From an uncultured delta proteobacterium (GTDB taxonomy: Bacteria > Myxococcota_A > Polyangia > Polyangiales > Polyangiaceae): a stretch of 64,000 bases of DNA. Where the stretch lies: NCBI GenBank assembly GCA_903892415.1, contig CAITIQ010000523.1:50212-114211 (forward strand), written 5' to 3'. The notes below the pieces were generated by a model that worked only from the letters and a program-made list of their open reading frames with translations, had not been told where the DNA came from and searched no databases. Positions 34,539 to 44,527 of this stretch are shown one piece after another (the stretch's first letter is position 1; each line of letters opens with the position of its first letter). The position numbers were made by a program, and so were the translations under genes.

Positions 34539-35929
34539 GTGCGCAATCGAGTCGCTACGCAGAGATCCGCGCCCGAGTTCGCAAAGGCCGGAAGGGTCAG
34601 CGCCGCGGGGTTGCGTTGATCTTGGTGCTCGGCTCGCTGGTGGTGTTGATGGTCTTCGTCACTGAGCTACAGCAGACGACGTCGGCATCGGTCTCTGCGG
34701 CGGTCGCCGAGCGTGACGCGATGCGCGCGGAATATGCTGCCAGGAGCGCGATGAATCTTTCGCGGCTCTTGATCTCGACCGAGCCGATGGTGCGTAAGGC
34801 CGTCGATCCGCTGTACCGCATGGCCTTGAAGTCGCCAGCTCCTCAGGTTCCCGTCTGGAAGTTCAAGGACATGGTGCTTGGCCCGTTCAACTGTCCCGCC
34901 AAGGCCGACAAGTTCTCGACCATCACGGGGGCGAGTCTCGAACAAGGCAAGAACCTCGGTGCCAGCGCGAGTTGTTTCGACCTCGTGATCGTGGATGAGG
35001 ACGCCAAGATCAACGTCAACGCCGCGGTCAGTGGAGACTCCGGCGCAAAGGACCGTCTGGGCGCCCAACTGCTCGGGCTTTTCGGATCACCTCAGTACAA
35101 CGAACTATTTGAGACGCCTGATCTCGACGGTCAGTTTTCCAACCAGCCGGTGATCTGCGGTGCGCTCAGTGATTGGGCGGACTTTGACGAGATCTCCTAT
35201 CCCTGTGATCCGACGCAGAAGTCGACCGAAGGAGCAGAGGATAACTTCTACCAGTCCGTGGGATTGCCCTATTTGCGCAAGAACGCTCCGTTTGATTCGC
35301 TCGACGAGCTGCACTTGGTGCGTGGTATCAGCGACGACTTTTGGGCGAACTTCGTGGAGCCCAACCCTGATGATCCTGGTTCGCGAGTGTTGACCGTCTG
35401 GGGCCAAGGAAAGATCAACGTTAACTCGGCGAACCCGCAGACCATTCTCGCCGTGGTCTGCTCTGGCGCGCCCGAGGCACCAGTTTGCGTCGACCCGGAG
35501 CAGATGAGCGCGTTCTTGACGGCCCTCACGCTCGCACGTGAGTTGACGCAAGGGGCACCGCTCTTCAAGACTCCCAAATCCTTCGTCCGCGCGATGGCTG
35601 GGAAAGGCAAGGGCATTGGACCGCTGTTCTCCTTCTTCGGACTCGAGCCGATCGAGTTCAAGTCACCGAAGCAAGTCGAGAAGGCCGTCTCGACGGAGAG
35701 TCGTGTCTTCAGCATCTATGCGGAGGGAATCGTGACTGGGCGCAAACGCGAGACCCGGATTCGCACGCATACAGTCGTGGATTTTCGCTCCGCCAATGAG
35801 CTTGGCGGAGCCTCCACTGGGGACGAGACTCCCGAACCCGAACCCACCAATGAGATCACCCCCGAGGAGGCCGTCAAAGCGTTGGCGAGCGATCCCATGG
35901 GTGTCATCATCTACCACCGCATCGAGTAA
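34535..35929 (+). CDS. gspK: Minor pseudopilin GspK
   Basis: GspK caps the pseudopilus tip. The 464 residues begin with a basic leader and then RRGVALILVLGSLVVLMVFV. As usual for GspK, Glu is absent at +5 (Leu30). The large soluble part contains INVNAAVSG and GKINVNSANPQTILAVVC, the repeated INVNxA motifs of the family, and an acidic loop (ADWADFDEI) with possible metal-binding acids. Overlap with gspJ is four bases. Confidence 0.93.
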   Translation: MSAQSSRYAEIRARVRKGRKGQRRGVALILVLGSLVVLMVFVTELQQTTSASVSAAVAERDAMRAEYAARSAMNLSRLLISTEPMVRKAVDPLYRMALKSPAPQVPVWKFKDMVLGPFNCPAKADKFSTITGASLEQGKNLGASASCFDLVIVDEDAKINVNAAVSGDSGAKDRLGAQLLGLFGSPQYNELFETPDLDGQFSNQPVICGALSDWADFDEISYPCDPTQKSTEGAEDNFYQSVGLPYLRKNAPFDSLDELHLVRGISDDFWANFVEPNPDDPGSRVLTVWGQGKINVNSANPQTILAVVCSGAPEAPVCVDPEQMSAFLTALTLARELTQGAPLFKTPKSFVRAMAGKGKGIGPLFSFFGLEPIEFKSPKQVEKAVSTESRVFSIYAEGIVTGRKRETRIRTHTVVDFRSANELGGASTGDETPEPEPTNEITPEEAVKALASDPMGVIIYHRIE

Positions 35930-35934
35930 GGACT

Positions 35935-37437
35935 ATGGCGCGTCTCGCAGGCATTGATATCGGACCCCGGCACGTGCGCGTGGCCATCTTGCGCACGTCC
36001 TATCGAAAGGCCGCGGTCGAGGCGCTGCTATCACTGCCGATCGAAGGTGAGCGCACCGCCGAGAAGGCGTTAGCTGAGCTGCTCGGGCGGGTGCGCGTCG
36101 ACTCGGTGAGTATTTCGCTTCCCGGTGAATCCTGCTTTCTGCGACGGCTAGAGCTGCCGAATACCGCAGCGCGAGAGCTCGAGAGCGTGCTCTTGTTCGA
36201 ACTCGAATCCTCGGTTCCGTTCGAGATCGACGAGGCTGTCTTTGATCATCGGCGTCTTTCTCCCAAAGGAGGGACCGAGGCGCTGACGGTGTTTGCAGCT
36301 GTGGCACGCCAAGAAGACGTTCGTGCGCGGGTAGATTTGGTCAAGGCCGCGATCGGTCGTGAGCCGGATGTCGTCGATGCGGGCTCTCTTCCGCTAGCCA
36401 ACCTCGCTTTGGTTGCGCCACAGCTCGCGAGCACGACGAATGCAGACGGAACTCCGCGCGGTCCAGTGGCGATCTTGGATCTCGGCGAGAACCAGTCCGA
36501 GCTGGTGTTCCTGGAGGCTGGCCAACCCTGTTTTGCGCGCACCGTTTCACGCGGGACGACGGGTCTCCCGGAAACCGCGAAGGACATCGCCCGTGAACTC
36601 AAGCAGTCGATCGCCGGTTGGCGAGCTGTCGGCGGCGGAGCTCTCTCGACGCTCTATCTCGTTGGAGAAGGTGCTGGCATCGCAGGTGCAGCGACGTATC
36701 TGAGTTCCACTCTAGGCGTGCCAGTGGCCGAGCTACCAAAACTCGACGTCGAGGGCTTGAGCCCGGAGCTTGACGAGAAGGTGCCGTCTTTCGCGAGGGC
36801 TATTGCAGTTGCTCTATCGGGGGACTCAAAGACACGGTCAATGAACCTGCGCCAAGGGGCGCTCGCTACAGCGCGCTCCTTTGCCTTCATTCAGGAGAAG
36901 GCTCCGCTGTTGGTCGGCCTCGGACTCGTGGTGCTCGTTTCCTTTGGCTTTAGCGTAATAGCAGAGATGCGGGCGCTTTCCGCGGAGCGAACCCTGCTCG
37001 ATGAAGAGCTCAAGTCGACCACTAAAGAAGTCTTCGGCGAGGAGACGACCGATCTAGTCCGAGCGACCGAGCTGCTCGAGAAAGGGCCCACCGCGGATGA
37101 CGACCCGTTCCCCGCAGTCGACGGCTTCGACGTGATGGTAGAGCTTTCCAAAGCCGTACCGAGGGACGTCGTGCACGATGTCGCCGAGCTCGACATCAAT
37201 CGTGGTCACGCGATCATTCAGGGTATTTTGCCCACCGGTACAGACGCCCAAGCCACTGCCGACACTATCGCTGCGGCGATGCGGACGAACCCGTGTCTGC
37301 GCGACGTTAAGGTGTCGAAGGTCACCCAGTCTGGCCCTGAGAAGCAGAAGTACATCCTCGAGATGGATCTGCGCTGCGAAGAGAAGAAGAAGAAGGCCTC
37401 CGAGCCCGCGAAGAGTGAGAAGGAGGGCGCGCAATGA
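35935..37437 (+). CDS. gspL: Type II secretion platform protein GspL (PilM/PilN-like)
   Basis: GspL links GspE to the platform. The 500 residues start with the actin-like PilM/GspL fold (IDIGPRHVRVAIL; and ILDLGENQSELVFLEAG), then a single membrane helix at about 322-340 (APLLVGLGLVVLVSFGFSVI) and a periplasmic ferredoxin-like part (about 360-500) ending in a Lys/Glu-rich tail. The stop overlaps gspM by four bases. Confidence 0.9.
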   Translation: MARLAGIDIGPRHVRVAILRTSYRKAAVEALLSLPIEGERTAEKALAELLGRVRVDSVSISLPGESCFLRRLELPNTAARELESVLLFELESSVPFEIDEAVFDHRRLSPKGGTEALTVFAAVARQEDVRARVDLVKAAIGREPDVVDAGSLPLANLALVAPQLASTTNADGTPRGPVAILDLGENQSELVFLEAGQPCFARTVSRGTTGLPETAKDIARELKQSIAGWRAVGGGALSTLYLVGEGAGIAGAATYLSSTLGVPVAELPKLDVEGLSPELDEKVPSFARAIAVALSGDSKTRSMNLRQGALATARSFAFIQEKAPLLVGLGLVVLVSFGFSVIAEMRALSAERTLLDEELKSTTKEVFGEETTDLVRATELLEKGPTADDDPFPAVDGFDVMVELSKAVPRDVVHDVAELDINRGHAIIQGILPTGTDAQATADTIAAAMRTNPCLRDVKVSKVTQSGPEKQKYILEMDLRCEEKKKKASEPAKSEKEGAQ

Positions 37438-38024
37438 CGCTCGGTGAACGCCTCGCCAAAATGGAGCCACGCGAACGTTCTCTGCTCGCCGGGCTAGGCA
37501 TTGCAGTGGGCTTGATCGTCTTCTTGCTATTACCCGCCTACGTCTACCAAACCGTCAGCACGAGTCGCGATCAGAACCAGGAGATCCGCGACTACATCGA
37601 GAAGGTGCGCGATGGGCGCGCGAAGATCGACAAGAAGAAGGCCGAGCGCGACGCCTCGAATCTGCGCTACTCGCGGGCGATGCCACCGTTCGCCTCGTTC
37701 CTGGAGGACGCAGCCCAAGCGAACAACCTCGTGATCGAGGAGAGTCAAACTCGACCCGACGTGCCGCATGGCAAGAAGTACAGCGAGCACATCACCTCGC
37801 TCAAGTTCAAGAAGGTCGGCATGCTCGGGATCGTGAAGATGTTCGAGAAGATCGAACAGAGCAATTTCCCTGTGGCAATCACTCGTCTGAACATCAAACC
37901 AAAGGGCTCTGAGCCTGATCAGTTTGACGTCGAGGTTCACGTCTCGCACTACGAGAAAAAGGGGGAACCCAAGAAGGAAGCGCCGAAGCCGAGCTCTGAA
38001 GAGTCTGACGAGGAAACGCCGTGA
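37434..38024 (+). CDS. gspM: Type II secretion platform protein GspM
   Basis: This is a 196-residue single-pass protein with a membrane helix at about 20-40 (LLAGLGIAVGLIVFLLLPAY), then a coiled coil and a small periplasmic ferredoxin-like domain (SLKFKKVGMLGIVKMFEKIE). This is the GspM layout, and it sits between gspL and gspN as expected. The C-terminus is acidic (KPSSEESDEETP). Assigned by order and fold pattern rather than a strong motif. Confidence 0.82.
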   Translation: MTLGERLAKMEPRERSLLAGLGIAVGLIVFLLLPAYVYQTVSTSRDQNQEIRDYIEKVRDGRAKIDKKKAERDASNLRYSRAMPPFASFLEDAAQANNLVIEESQTRPDVPHGKKYSEHITSLKFKKVGMLGIVKMFEKIEQSNFPVAITRLNIKPKGSEPDQFDVEVHVSHYEKKGEPKKEAPKPSSEESDEETP

Positions 38025-39448
38025 GAAATCAGATCATCGCTGCGCTCAAGTACGTTCTCTACCCGATCTTTTACGTCTTCTGCTTGATCGGTTGCATCTA
38101 CATCACCTTCCCGTGGGACGCGCTCAAGCACCGCATTGAGAACGAGTTCGCCAAGGCGCAATCGTCCAAAGGCGAACGAGCGTGGCGACTTCAGATCGCC
38201 GAGTTGGATGGCTACTGGCTCTCTGGTGTTGAGCTGACCGGGGCGAAGATCATCATGCCGCCCGAGAGTTCCGAAGACGAACCGACCAAAGGTCTTGCGT
38301 CCACCCGGGTTGGGTCGGCGGCTCCTCGGCTAGGTCCCAACGCTGCTAAAGACTCAGCCGATGCTGGCTCCAGTTCGGATAAAGCTGGCAAAGAAAAAGA
38401 GGAGAAGAAGGCTCCGAAAGACACAGTCGTGCTCGTGGAGGAGGCACACGCACGCGTGCGAATTCTCCCGCTTCTGATCGGGCGGGTGAAGGTGGACTTC
38501 TCGGCGTCGGTTTTCGGCGGGGAGGTCAGTGGCGTGGTGCCGGTAGGTGGTGGTGACCTCGAGGTCTCTCTGGAGAACATCGATCTCGCGCAGATCATGC
38601 CGCTTCGCGACGTTACAGGCGTCCCACTGAAGGGCGTTGCGACTGGCAAGTTGGAGCTCTCAGCGCCGAGCGGTAAGTGGAGCAAAGCTTCCGGAAGCTT
38701 CAATCTCTCGATCGCAGGCATGGTGATGGGCGACGGCAAGACGAAGTTTCGCGACTTGTTGGCGCTGCCACCGGCCAACATTGGAACCTTCGAAATCGCA
38801 GCCAAAGCGGATTCGGGTTTGCTCAAGCTAGAGAAGTTCGACGCTCAGGGTCAGGACGTGGAGCTTCATGGCGACGGCACCATCAAGCTGAAGGAAGCTT
38901 GGGACGGTTCGGTTGCAGACTTATGGCTCAAGTTTGGCTTCTCTGAGGAATACAAACAGAAGGACGAGCGAACCCAAGCCTTGTTCGTCGATGACGGTCC
39001 TTTCCCGGCGCTAATCTCTCAGGACAAGAAGATGAAGCGCGCCAAGCGCGCAGACGGCCTGTGGGGCTTCCACGTTCACGGCAAGTTGTCGCGGTTGCGT
39101 TATGACGCGACCAGCGCGGACGGCCCTAAGGGCGGAAAAGCGACCGGCACTGGGGATAGCCCGCTCAGCAAAAAGAAGAAGACGGCTGACGATGAAGAGG
39201 ACGACGCAAAGCCAGCAAGTCCCTCTCCCAAGGTTGAGCGGCCCAATCGTCCGGGTATTCCGAATCTGCGTCCAAAGACCCCAGCGACTCCAACCGCAGA
39301 CCCGGAAGCTCGCGAGCCCGAGCCAGCTCCCGCGCCTGAGCCCACCCCAGATCCGTCTCCAGAGGCACCTCCGGCGGACGATGGAAGTGCGGCGCCCGCG
39401 CAGCCGGATGGTCCTGAAGAAGGAACGCCAGAAGCGCCAGCGCAGTAG
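38021..39448 (+). CDS. gspN: Type II secretion protein GspN
   Basis: This is a 475-residue protein with one N-terminal membrane helix (VLYPIFYVFCLIGCIYITFP), then a beta-rich domain (about 100-330) with GspN-type repeats (VDFSASVFGGEVSGVVPVG; GKWSKASGSFNLSIAG). Pro/Glu/Ala-rich low-complexity tail (about 360-475). GspN is optional in T2SS and its role is unclear. Last gene of the operon; 108 bases separate it from ccmE. Confidence 0.8.
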   Translation: MRNQIIAALKYVLYPIFYVFCLIGCIYITFPWDALKHRIENEFAKAQSSKGERAWRLQIAELDGYWLSGVELTGAKIIMPPESSEDEPTKGLASTRVGSAAPRLGPNAAKDSADAGSSSDKAGKEKEEKKAPKDTVVLVEEAHARVRILPLLIGRVKVDFSASVFGGEVSGVVPVGGGDLEVSLENIDLAQIMPLRDVTGVPLKGVATGKLELSAPSGKWSKASGSFNLSIAGMVMGDGKTKFRDLLALPPANIGTFEIAAKADSGLLKLEKFDAQGQDVELHGDGTIKLKEAWDGSVADLWLKFGFSEEYKQKDERTQALFVDDGPFPALISQDKKMKRAKRADGLWGFHVHGKLSRLRYDATSADGPKGGKATGTGDSPLSKKKKTADDEEDDAKPASPSPKVERPNRPGIPNLRPKTPATPTADPEAREPEPAPAPEPTPDPSPEAPPADDGSAAPAQPDGPEEGTPEAPAQ

Positions 39449-39556
39449 GTGAGATCTGCTGACCATCCGTTTCATGCTGCTTCTGAGCACTGGAGGGTTT
39501 GGCAGGTTGAACGAGTCCAAGCGTCTACCGACTATTTTTGCTATGGTTCAAGCCTG

Positions 39557-40135
39557 ATGTCCGACTTAAATGAAGAACTCTCAAAGGCGTTGAAGGACAC
39601 CGAAGAGGTTGCGGCTCCTGCGCGAGAAGCCTCTCTTGAGACTCTTCCAAAAGCGAAGAAGAAGACCAACCTCGGTTTACTGGCCGGTCTGCTCGCTGTT
39701 GCCGCTGGCGTCGTGGCGTTGTTCCTGGTTGGCTTCAAGGAGGCTGCCATCTACGCAATGCCGACGGATGAGGTCGTGGCGAAGGCGGAGACCTTGAAGG
39801 GCAAGCGGCTGCGCGTGGACGGTCTGCTCGTGCCCGGCACGTTGAAGGAAGTGAAGAGTTGCGAGTACCACTTCACGATGCAGAAGAACGACAAGGAACT
39901 GCCCGTGCGCTACGCCAAGTGCGTTCTTCCCGACACCTTCCGAGATCGACCTGAGGGTGGTGTCGAGGTTACCGTCGAGGGAGAGCTCACCAAGGGCCAG
40001 ACCTCCTTCGAGGCCAATCTCGTGATGGCCAAATGCGCATCAAAGTATGATCCCTCGACGCATGAGATGGTCATGCCCGATGGCACTCGGACCAAGGCGG
40101 AGAACGTCCCCGCCAGTATGAAGTCCGGCCAGTAG
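39557..40135 (+). CDS. ccmE: Haem chaperone CcmE, CXXXY type
   Basis: CcmE carries haem in the periplasm during cytochrome c maturation. The 192 residues have a membrane helix (about 38-60), then the OB-like CcmE domain (KGKRLRVDGLLVPGTL; CEYHFTMQ). The haem-binding site usually reads HxxxY; here it reads CASKY, Cys160 and Tyr164. CXXXY forms are known in Desulfovibrio and archaea and form part of a variant maturation pathway. No other ccm gene is in the window. Start: ATG 39557 begins the soluble N-terminus; the open frame from 39449 adds nothing recognisable. Confidence 0.85.
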   Translation: MSDLNEELSKALKDTEEVAAPAREASLETLPKAKKKTNLGLLAGLLAVAAGVVALFLVGFKEAAIYAMPTDEVVAKAETLKGKRLRVDGLLVPGTLKEVKSCEYHFTMQKNDKELPVRYAKCVLPDTFRDRPEGGVEVTVEGELTKGQTSFEANLVMAKCASKYDPSTHEMVMPDGTRTKAENVPASMKSGQ

Positions 40136-40150
40136 GCTGCCGACGAGCGC

Positions 40151-43100
40151 ATGTCTCGCCGAGTCCACGGCACCAGCGCGCTGTTGGTCTTGGCCGCTTG
40201 CGGCTCAAGCAGCGGCCAAGCAGCGTTTCAATCAGGGGCAGGTGGGCAACCAAGCGCAATAACCTCAACGTTGAACGAGAGCGTGCAGCTCACCGTTGAG
40301 CCCTCGGGGCGTAAGGCCTTTCGGCTGGGAGCACCAACGAAGGTTGCGGTTGGAACTTCACTCTTGAGCGTCGCCGACTCCGAGCTGGCGCTCGTGGTTA
40401 CCGACTATGCTGGTGAACCGTTCGGCTTTGCCCAGCTCGTCGATGAGAACGGTCCGTTTGGGCCAGTGGTGACGCTGGCGGACGAGCATCCGGTTTTTGC
40501 TTTTGCACAGCAGCAAGGCACGACGGTGCTCCTCTCATCGAACGATGCGTTTTGTCCCGTTGTGATCGACAAGGATAAGGCTGAACGCAAACCGTGCTTC
40601 CGCGCGCAGGGCGATGCTTTTGTGCGAGTCGCTGGTCGCTTGGCTCTGCTCGATGTGCGGCCCAAGCAGGAGACCGACGATGCCGTCGAAGGGACCAAAT
40701 TGGACCCAAGCGCAGGGCCAGCCGCTACAGCAAAGCCGCCTGCGCCCAAGCCGAAACCAGGCCCAACCAACTCCAAGAAGCCGACCAAGAAGAAGCGCAA
40801 GCCGCTGAGTGAGGCGCAACTCAAGAAGCGTCTTTACGCAAGCGGACGAGAGGTCGTGGTCGATGCGCGATGGATCGATGAAGCGCCGGAGGAACCCTTC
40901 GCAACGGGCCTCAGCTTTCGCGAGGCTATGGCCGGGATGGGCTTCATTGGCGCTGCGGCACGCAACGCTCGTGTGGACTTCGCCTTTTACGAAGCGAACG
41001 AAAAAAGCACCAAGGAGCCAGAGGGCAAACTCACTTACGCCCAGTTCGATTCGGCGTTGCTCTTGGATCCTCCCACCAAACGCTCCTTCGGCGAGAGCAA
41101 GATGAATCCGGGATTTCTCTCCGATCACGCGGAGATGCGGCTGCTTACGCAACCTGAAGGTTCGCTGCTGCTCGGGCTACGCGGTCCGCGTGGCAAGTGT
41201 GACGTTACCTTCGTTGGGCCCTTCGTCATGCAGCTCATTCCGGACGACCCGGCGTGCACGATCGATCCTCGAAGGTTGGTGCTGCTTGCACGGGCACGTC
41301 ACAAGGGAGAGCCGTTCCAAGCGGGCGAACTTCCCACGATCGAGCCGAGCAAGGTCGCGCGGACCATCGGCCAACCCAACTTTGATGTTGGTCGCGTCGT
41401 TTACTCGGGGGCGCGGGCTTACACGTTCGAAGGCGAGCAGTTGGTTACCTTCAAAGAAGACCACGCGCCGAAGCCGGTGGTCGCTCTTGAAGCACAACGA
41501 TCTCCGCTGTTCTGGAGCGCCTTCGCTCCGGATGGCACAGGTCTCGCCGAAGCGAGCACGGGCCTCTTTACCGTGTCAGCCGAAGCGAAAGAGCCACGCC
41601 TGTTACCAATGCAAGAGCCTGCTCGGTTCTTGGGGCGTGCGCGTCGTGATGTGCGCGAACTGAACCATCAAGCGGCAGTTCGGATCGGGGGCAGCTGGTG
41701 GCAGGCGGAGGGTGAGCTACGGCAGCTCTATCCCGATGCAAGGCCTGCCCTGCGCAGGGTGGCGCGGGAAGCCGAGGCCGTCGTTGGTGGCGCCTCATCT
41801 GGCCTCTTGCTGAGCCGCGCACACCACGGGCTATTGGTGCAGACGCTCTCGAGCGACGGTGCTTTATCGGAGCTGGCGCTACACGCCATCAATGTGGGTC
41901 CGCGACTGGTCGCAACGCAGCGAGCGTCGGGTGGAGCGCTCATTGCGAGCCGTGCAAGTGACGGTCAATTGCGCTTAGCGGCGCTCGACGAACGGGGCCA
42001 GCTACTTGGAACGAGCTCTAGCGCCTTGCCCGTGGAGGACGACGGACTGTCCGCACTCCACCTCTCTGCGCTCCCGAATGGCGGTGCGCTGCTCTACCCA
42101 ACCTCACAGCGCTGGGTGAGCTGGATATCGGATGAAGCGCTGCTTATCGCCTCCTCCACTTGGCTCGATCGTCCTCCCGCCGCGTGTCTCGATGGTCGGC
42201 GTGTTGCAGCTCGGCTTCCCACTCCGAACCCGCAGGTGTTCGTCGAGTTCGCGAGTGTCGGCCAGGAGCAATCGACGGCCTGTATTCAAGGCGAGTTCCA
42301 ATGGTCGTCGGACGGAACGGTTCGCTGGTTTGGCACTCGCATGAAAGGGCCCAATTCACAGGCTGAGTTCGTCGTTAGCGAGATCTTTCCCACGGCTGTG
42401 GTTTCAATCGTCGAGCCGGCTCTGGCTTCATTGCCCGTAAGCCCCGTGGCTCCGGCTCTCTCCAGAGCTCGTTGTCCAGCCGATATGGTGCTCGTTGGAA
42501 CCGACCTGTGTGTCGACCGTTACGAGGGCACGCTCGCCGACCCCAAAGGTGTTTACGTGTCGCCGGACTACCCAGCCACGCCAGATCTCTTCAAGTACGT
42601 GCTTGGGGATTGGGCAACGCGTCGCGAGCGCGGTGGTGACTTGCACGCACGTTCGCTGCCGCTGCCGCTGATTGGGGAAGGCCAACGCAGCGCCGATGGC
42701 ATGCTTGCCGAGAGCCTGCCCAATGTTCGGCCCAGTGGCATCGTTACAGGGAAGCTCGCCAAACAGGCCTGTGAAAACAGCAGTAAACGCCTGTGCACAA
42801 GAGCGGAGTGGCAGCGCGCCTGCCGAGGGGAACAAGACACATTGTTTCCGTACGGCAGCCACTATCAGCCCAACGTCTGCAACTCCAAGACGCGGCTTCA
42901 CCCAGCAGCAACCCTGCACGATCACGCAGGTATGGGCCATCATGATCCACGCTTGAATCGTGTCAAAGATGGCCCTACCACCCTGTTACTCGAGACCGCT
43001 TCGCTTCAGCGCTGCAAGAGCGTTTGGGGGCATGACGCGATCTACGACATGGTCGGCAATCTCGATGAATGGATCGATGAGAAAGGCGGCGGCTTCGCTG

Positions 43101-43213
43101 GCGGTTTTTATGCACGCGGCTCCGAGTCCGGCTGTGAATCTCTGATCACTGTGCACCCGCCGGCCTACTCCGACTACTCGACCGGCCTGCGTTGTTGTCG
43201 TTCCGCTGAGTAG
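40151..43213 (+). CDS. Large lipoprotein ending in a formylglycine-generating-enzyme-like (SUMF1) domain
   Basis: This is a 1020-residue protein with a lipobox LAAC (LLVLAACGSSSG). Residues 30-740 are beta-rich, without a clear family; a Lys/Pro-rich insert (about 190-225) is charged. The C-terminal 240 residues (from CPADMVLVGTDLCVDRYEG) match an FGE-sulfatase/SUMF1-like fold: SKRLCTRAEWQRACRG, DMVGNLDEWIDEKGGGFAGG and the final TGLRCC. True FGE enzymes oxidise a sulfatase Cys to formylglycine; such domains in lipoproteins often lack activity, and no sulfatase is nearby. 15 bases after ccmE. Confidence 0.8.
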   Translation: MSRRVHGTSALLVLAACGSSSGQAAFQSGAGGQPSAITSTLNESVQLTVEPSGRKAFRLGAPTKVAVGTSLLSVADSELALVVTDYAGEPFGFAQLVDENGPFGPVVTLADEHPVFAFAQQQGTTVLLSSNDAFCPVVIDKDKAERKPCFRAQGDAFVRVAGRLALLDVRPKQETDDAVEGTKLDPSAGPAATAKPPAPKPKPGPTNSKKPTKKKRKPLSEAQLKKRLYASGREVVVDARWIDEAPEEPFATGLSFREAMAGMGFIGAAARNARVDFAFYEANEKSTKEPEGKLTYAQFDSALLLDPPTKRSFGESKMNPGFLSDHAEMRLLTQPEGSLLLGLRGPRGKCDVTFVGPFVMQLIPDDPACTIDPRRLVLLARARHKGEPFQAGELPTIEPSKVARTIGQPNFDVGRVVYSGARAYTFEGEQLVTFKEDHAPKPVVALEAQRSPLFWSAFAPDGTGLAEASTGLFTVSAEAKEPRLLPMQEPARFLGRARRDVRELNHQAAVRIGGSWWQAEGELRQLYPDARPALRRVAREAEAVVGGASSGLLLSRAHHGLLVQTLSSDGALSELALHAINVGPRLVATQRASGGALIASRASDGQLRLAALDERGQLLGTSSSALPVEDDGLSALHLSALPNGGALLYPTSQRWVSWISDEALLIASSTWLDRPPAACLDGRRVAARLPTPNPQVFVEFASVGQEQSTACIQGEFQWSSDGTVRWFGTRMKGPNSQAEFVVSEIFPTAVVSIVEPALASLPVSPVAPALSRARCPADMVLVGTDLCVDRYEGTLADPKGVYVSPDYPATPDLFKYVLGDWATRRERGGDLHARSLPLPLIGEGQRSADGMLAESLPNVRPSGIVTGKLAKQACENSSKRLCTRAEWQRACRGEQDTLFPYGSHYQPNVCNSKTRLHPAATLHDHAGMGHHDPRLNRVKDGPTTLLLETASLQRCKSVWGHDAIYDMVGNLDEWIDEKGGGFAGGFYARGSESGCESLITVHPPAYSDYSTGLRCCRSAE

Positions 43214-43267
43214 CTCTGCCGTAGTGCATTCGGCGCAGCACCCGTGCTATGTGACCAGTCAGTCACC

Positions 43268-44419
<1,152 letters not shown>

Positions 44420-44503
44420 GCCGAACACGCCTGGCTGGGCGGCGCTTGGCGCGTCCAGCTGCTCCGGCGGGGCCCGGTCAAAAGACGAGACCCCGGTTAG
44501 AGA

Positions 44504-44527
44504 ATCTGCTAATCCGGATAAGCAGAT
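44504..44527 (+). promoter_or_regulatory. 24-bp inverted-repeat operator over the start codon of the ArsR-methyltransferase gene
   Basis: ATCTGCT at 44504-44510 pairs with AGCAGAT at 44521-44527, and between them ATCCGGAT (44512-44519) is itself a palindrome; only the two bases flanking it do not pair. The right arm covers the first two bases of the ATG at 44526. ArsR-family dimers bind such inverted repeats. Its position at the start of the regulator gene and upstream of metH fits autorepression of a regulator-metH transcript. The site sequence itself is not one I know from a database. Confidence 0.65.
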
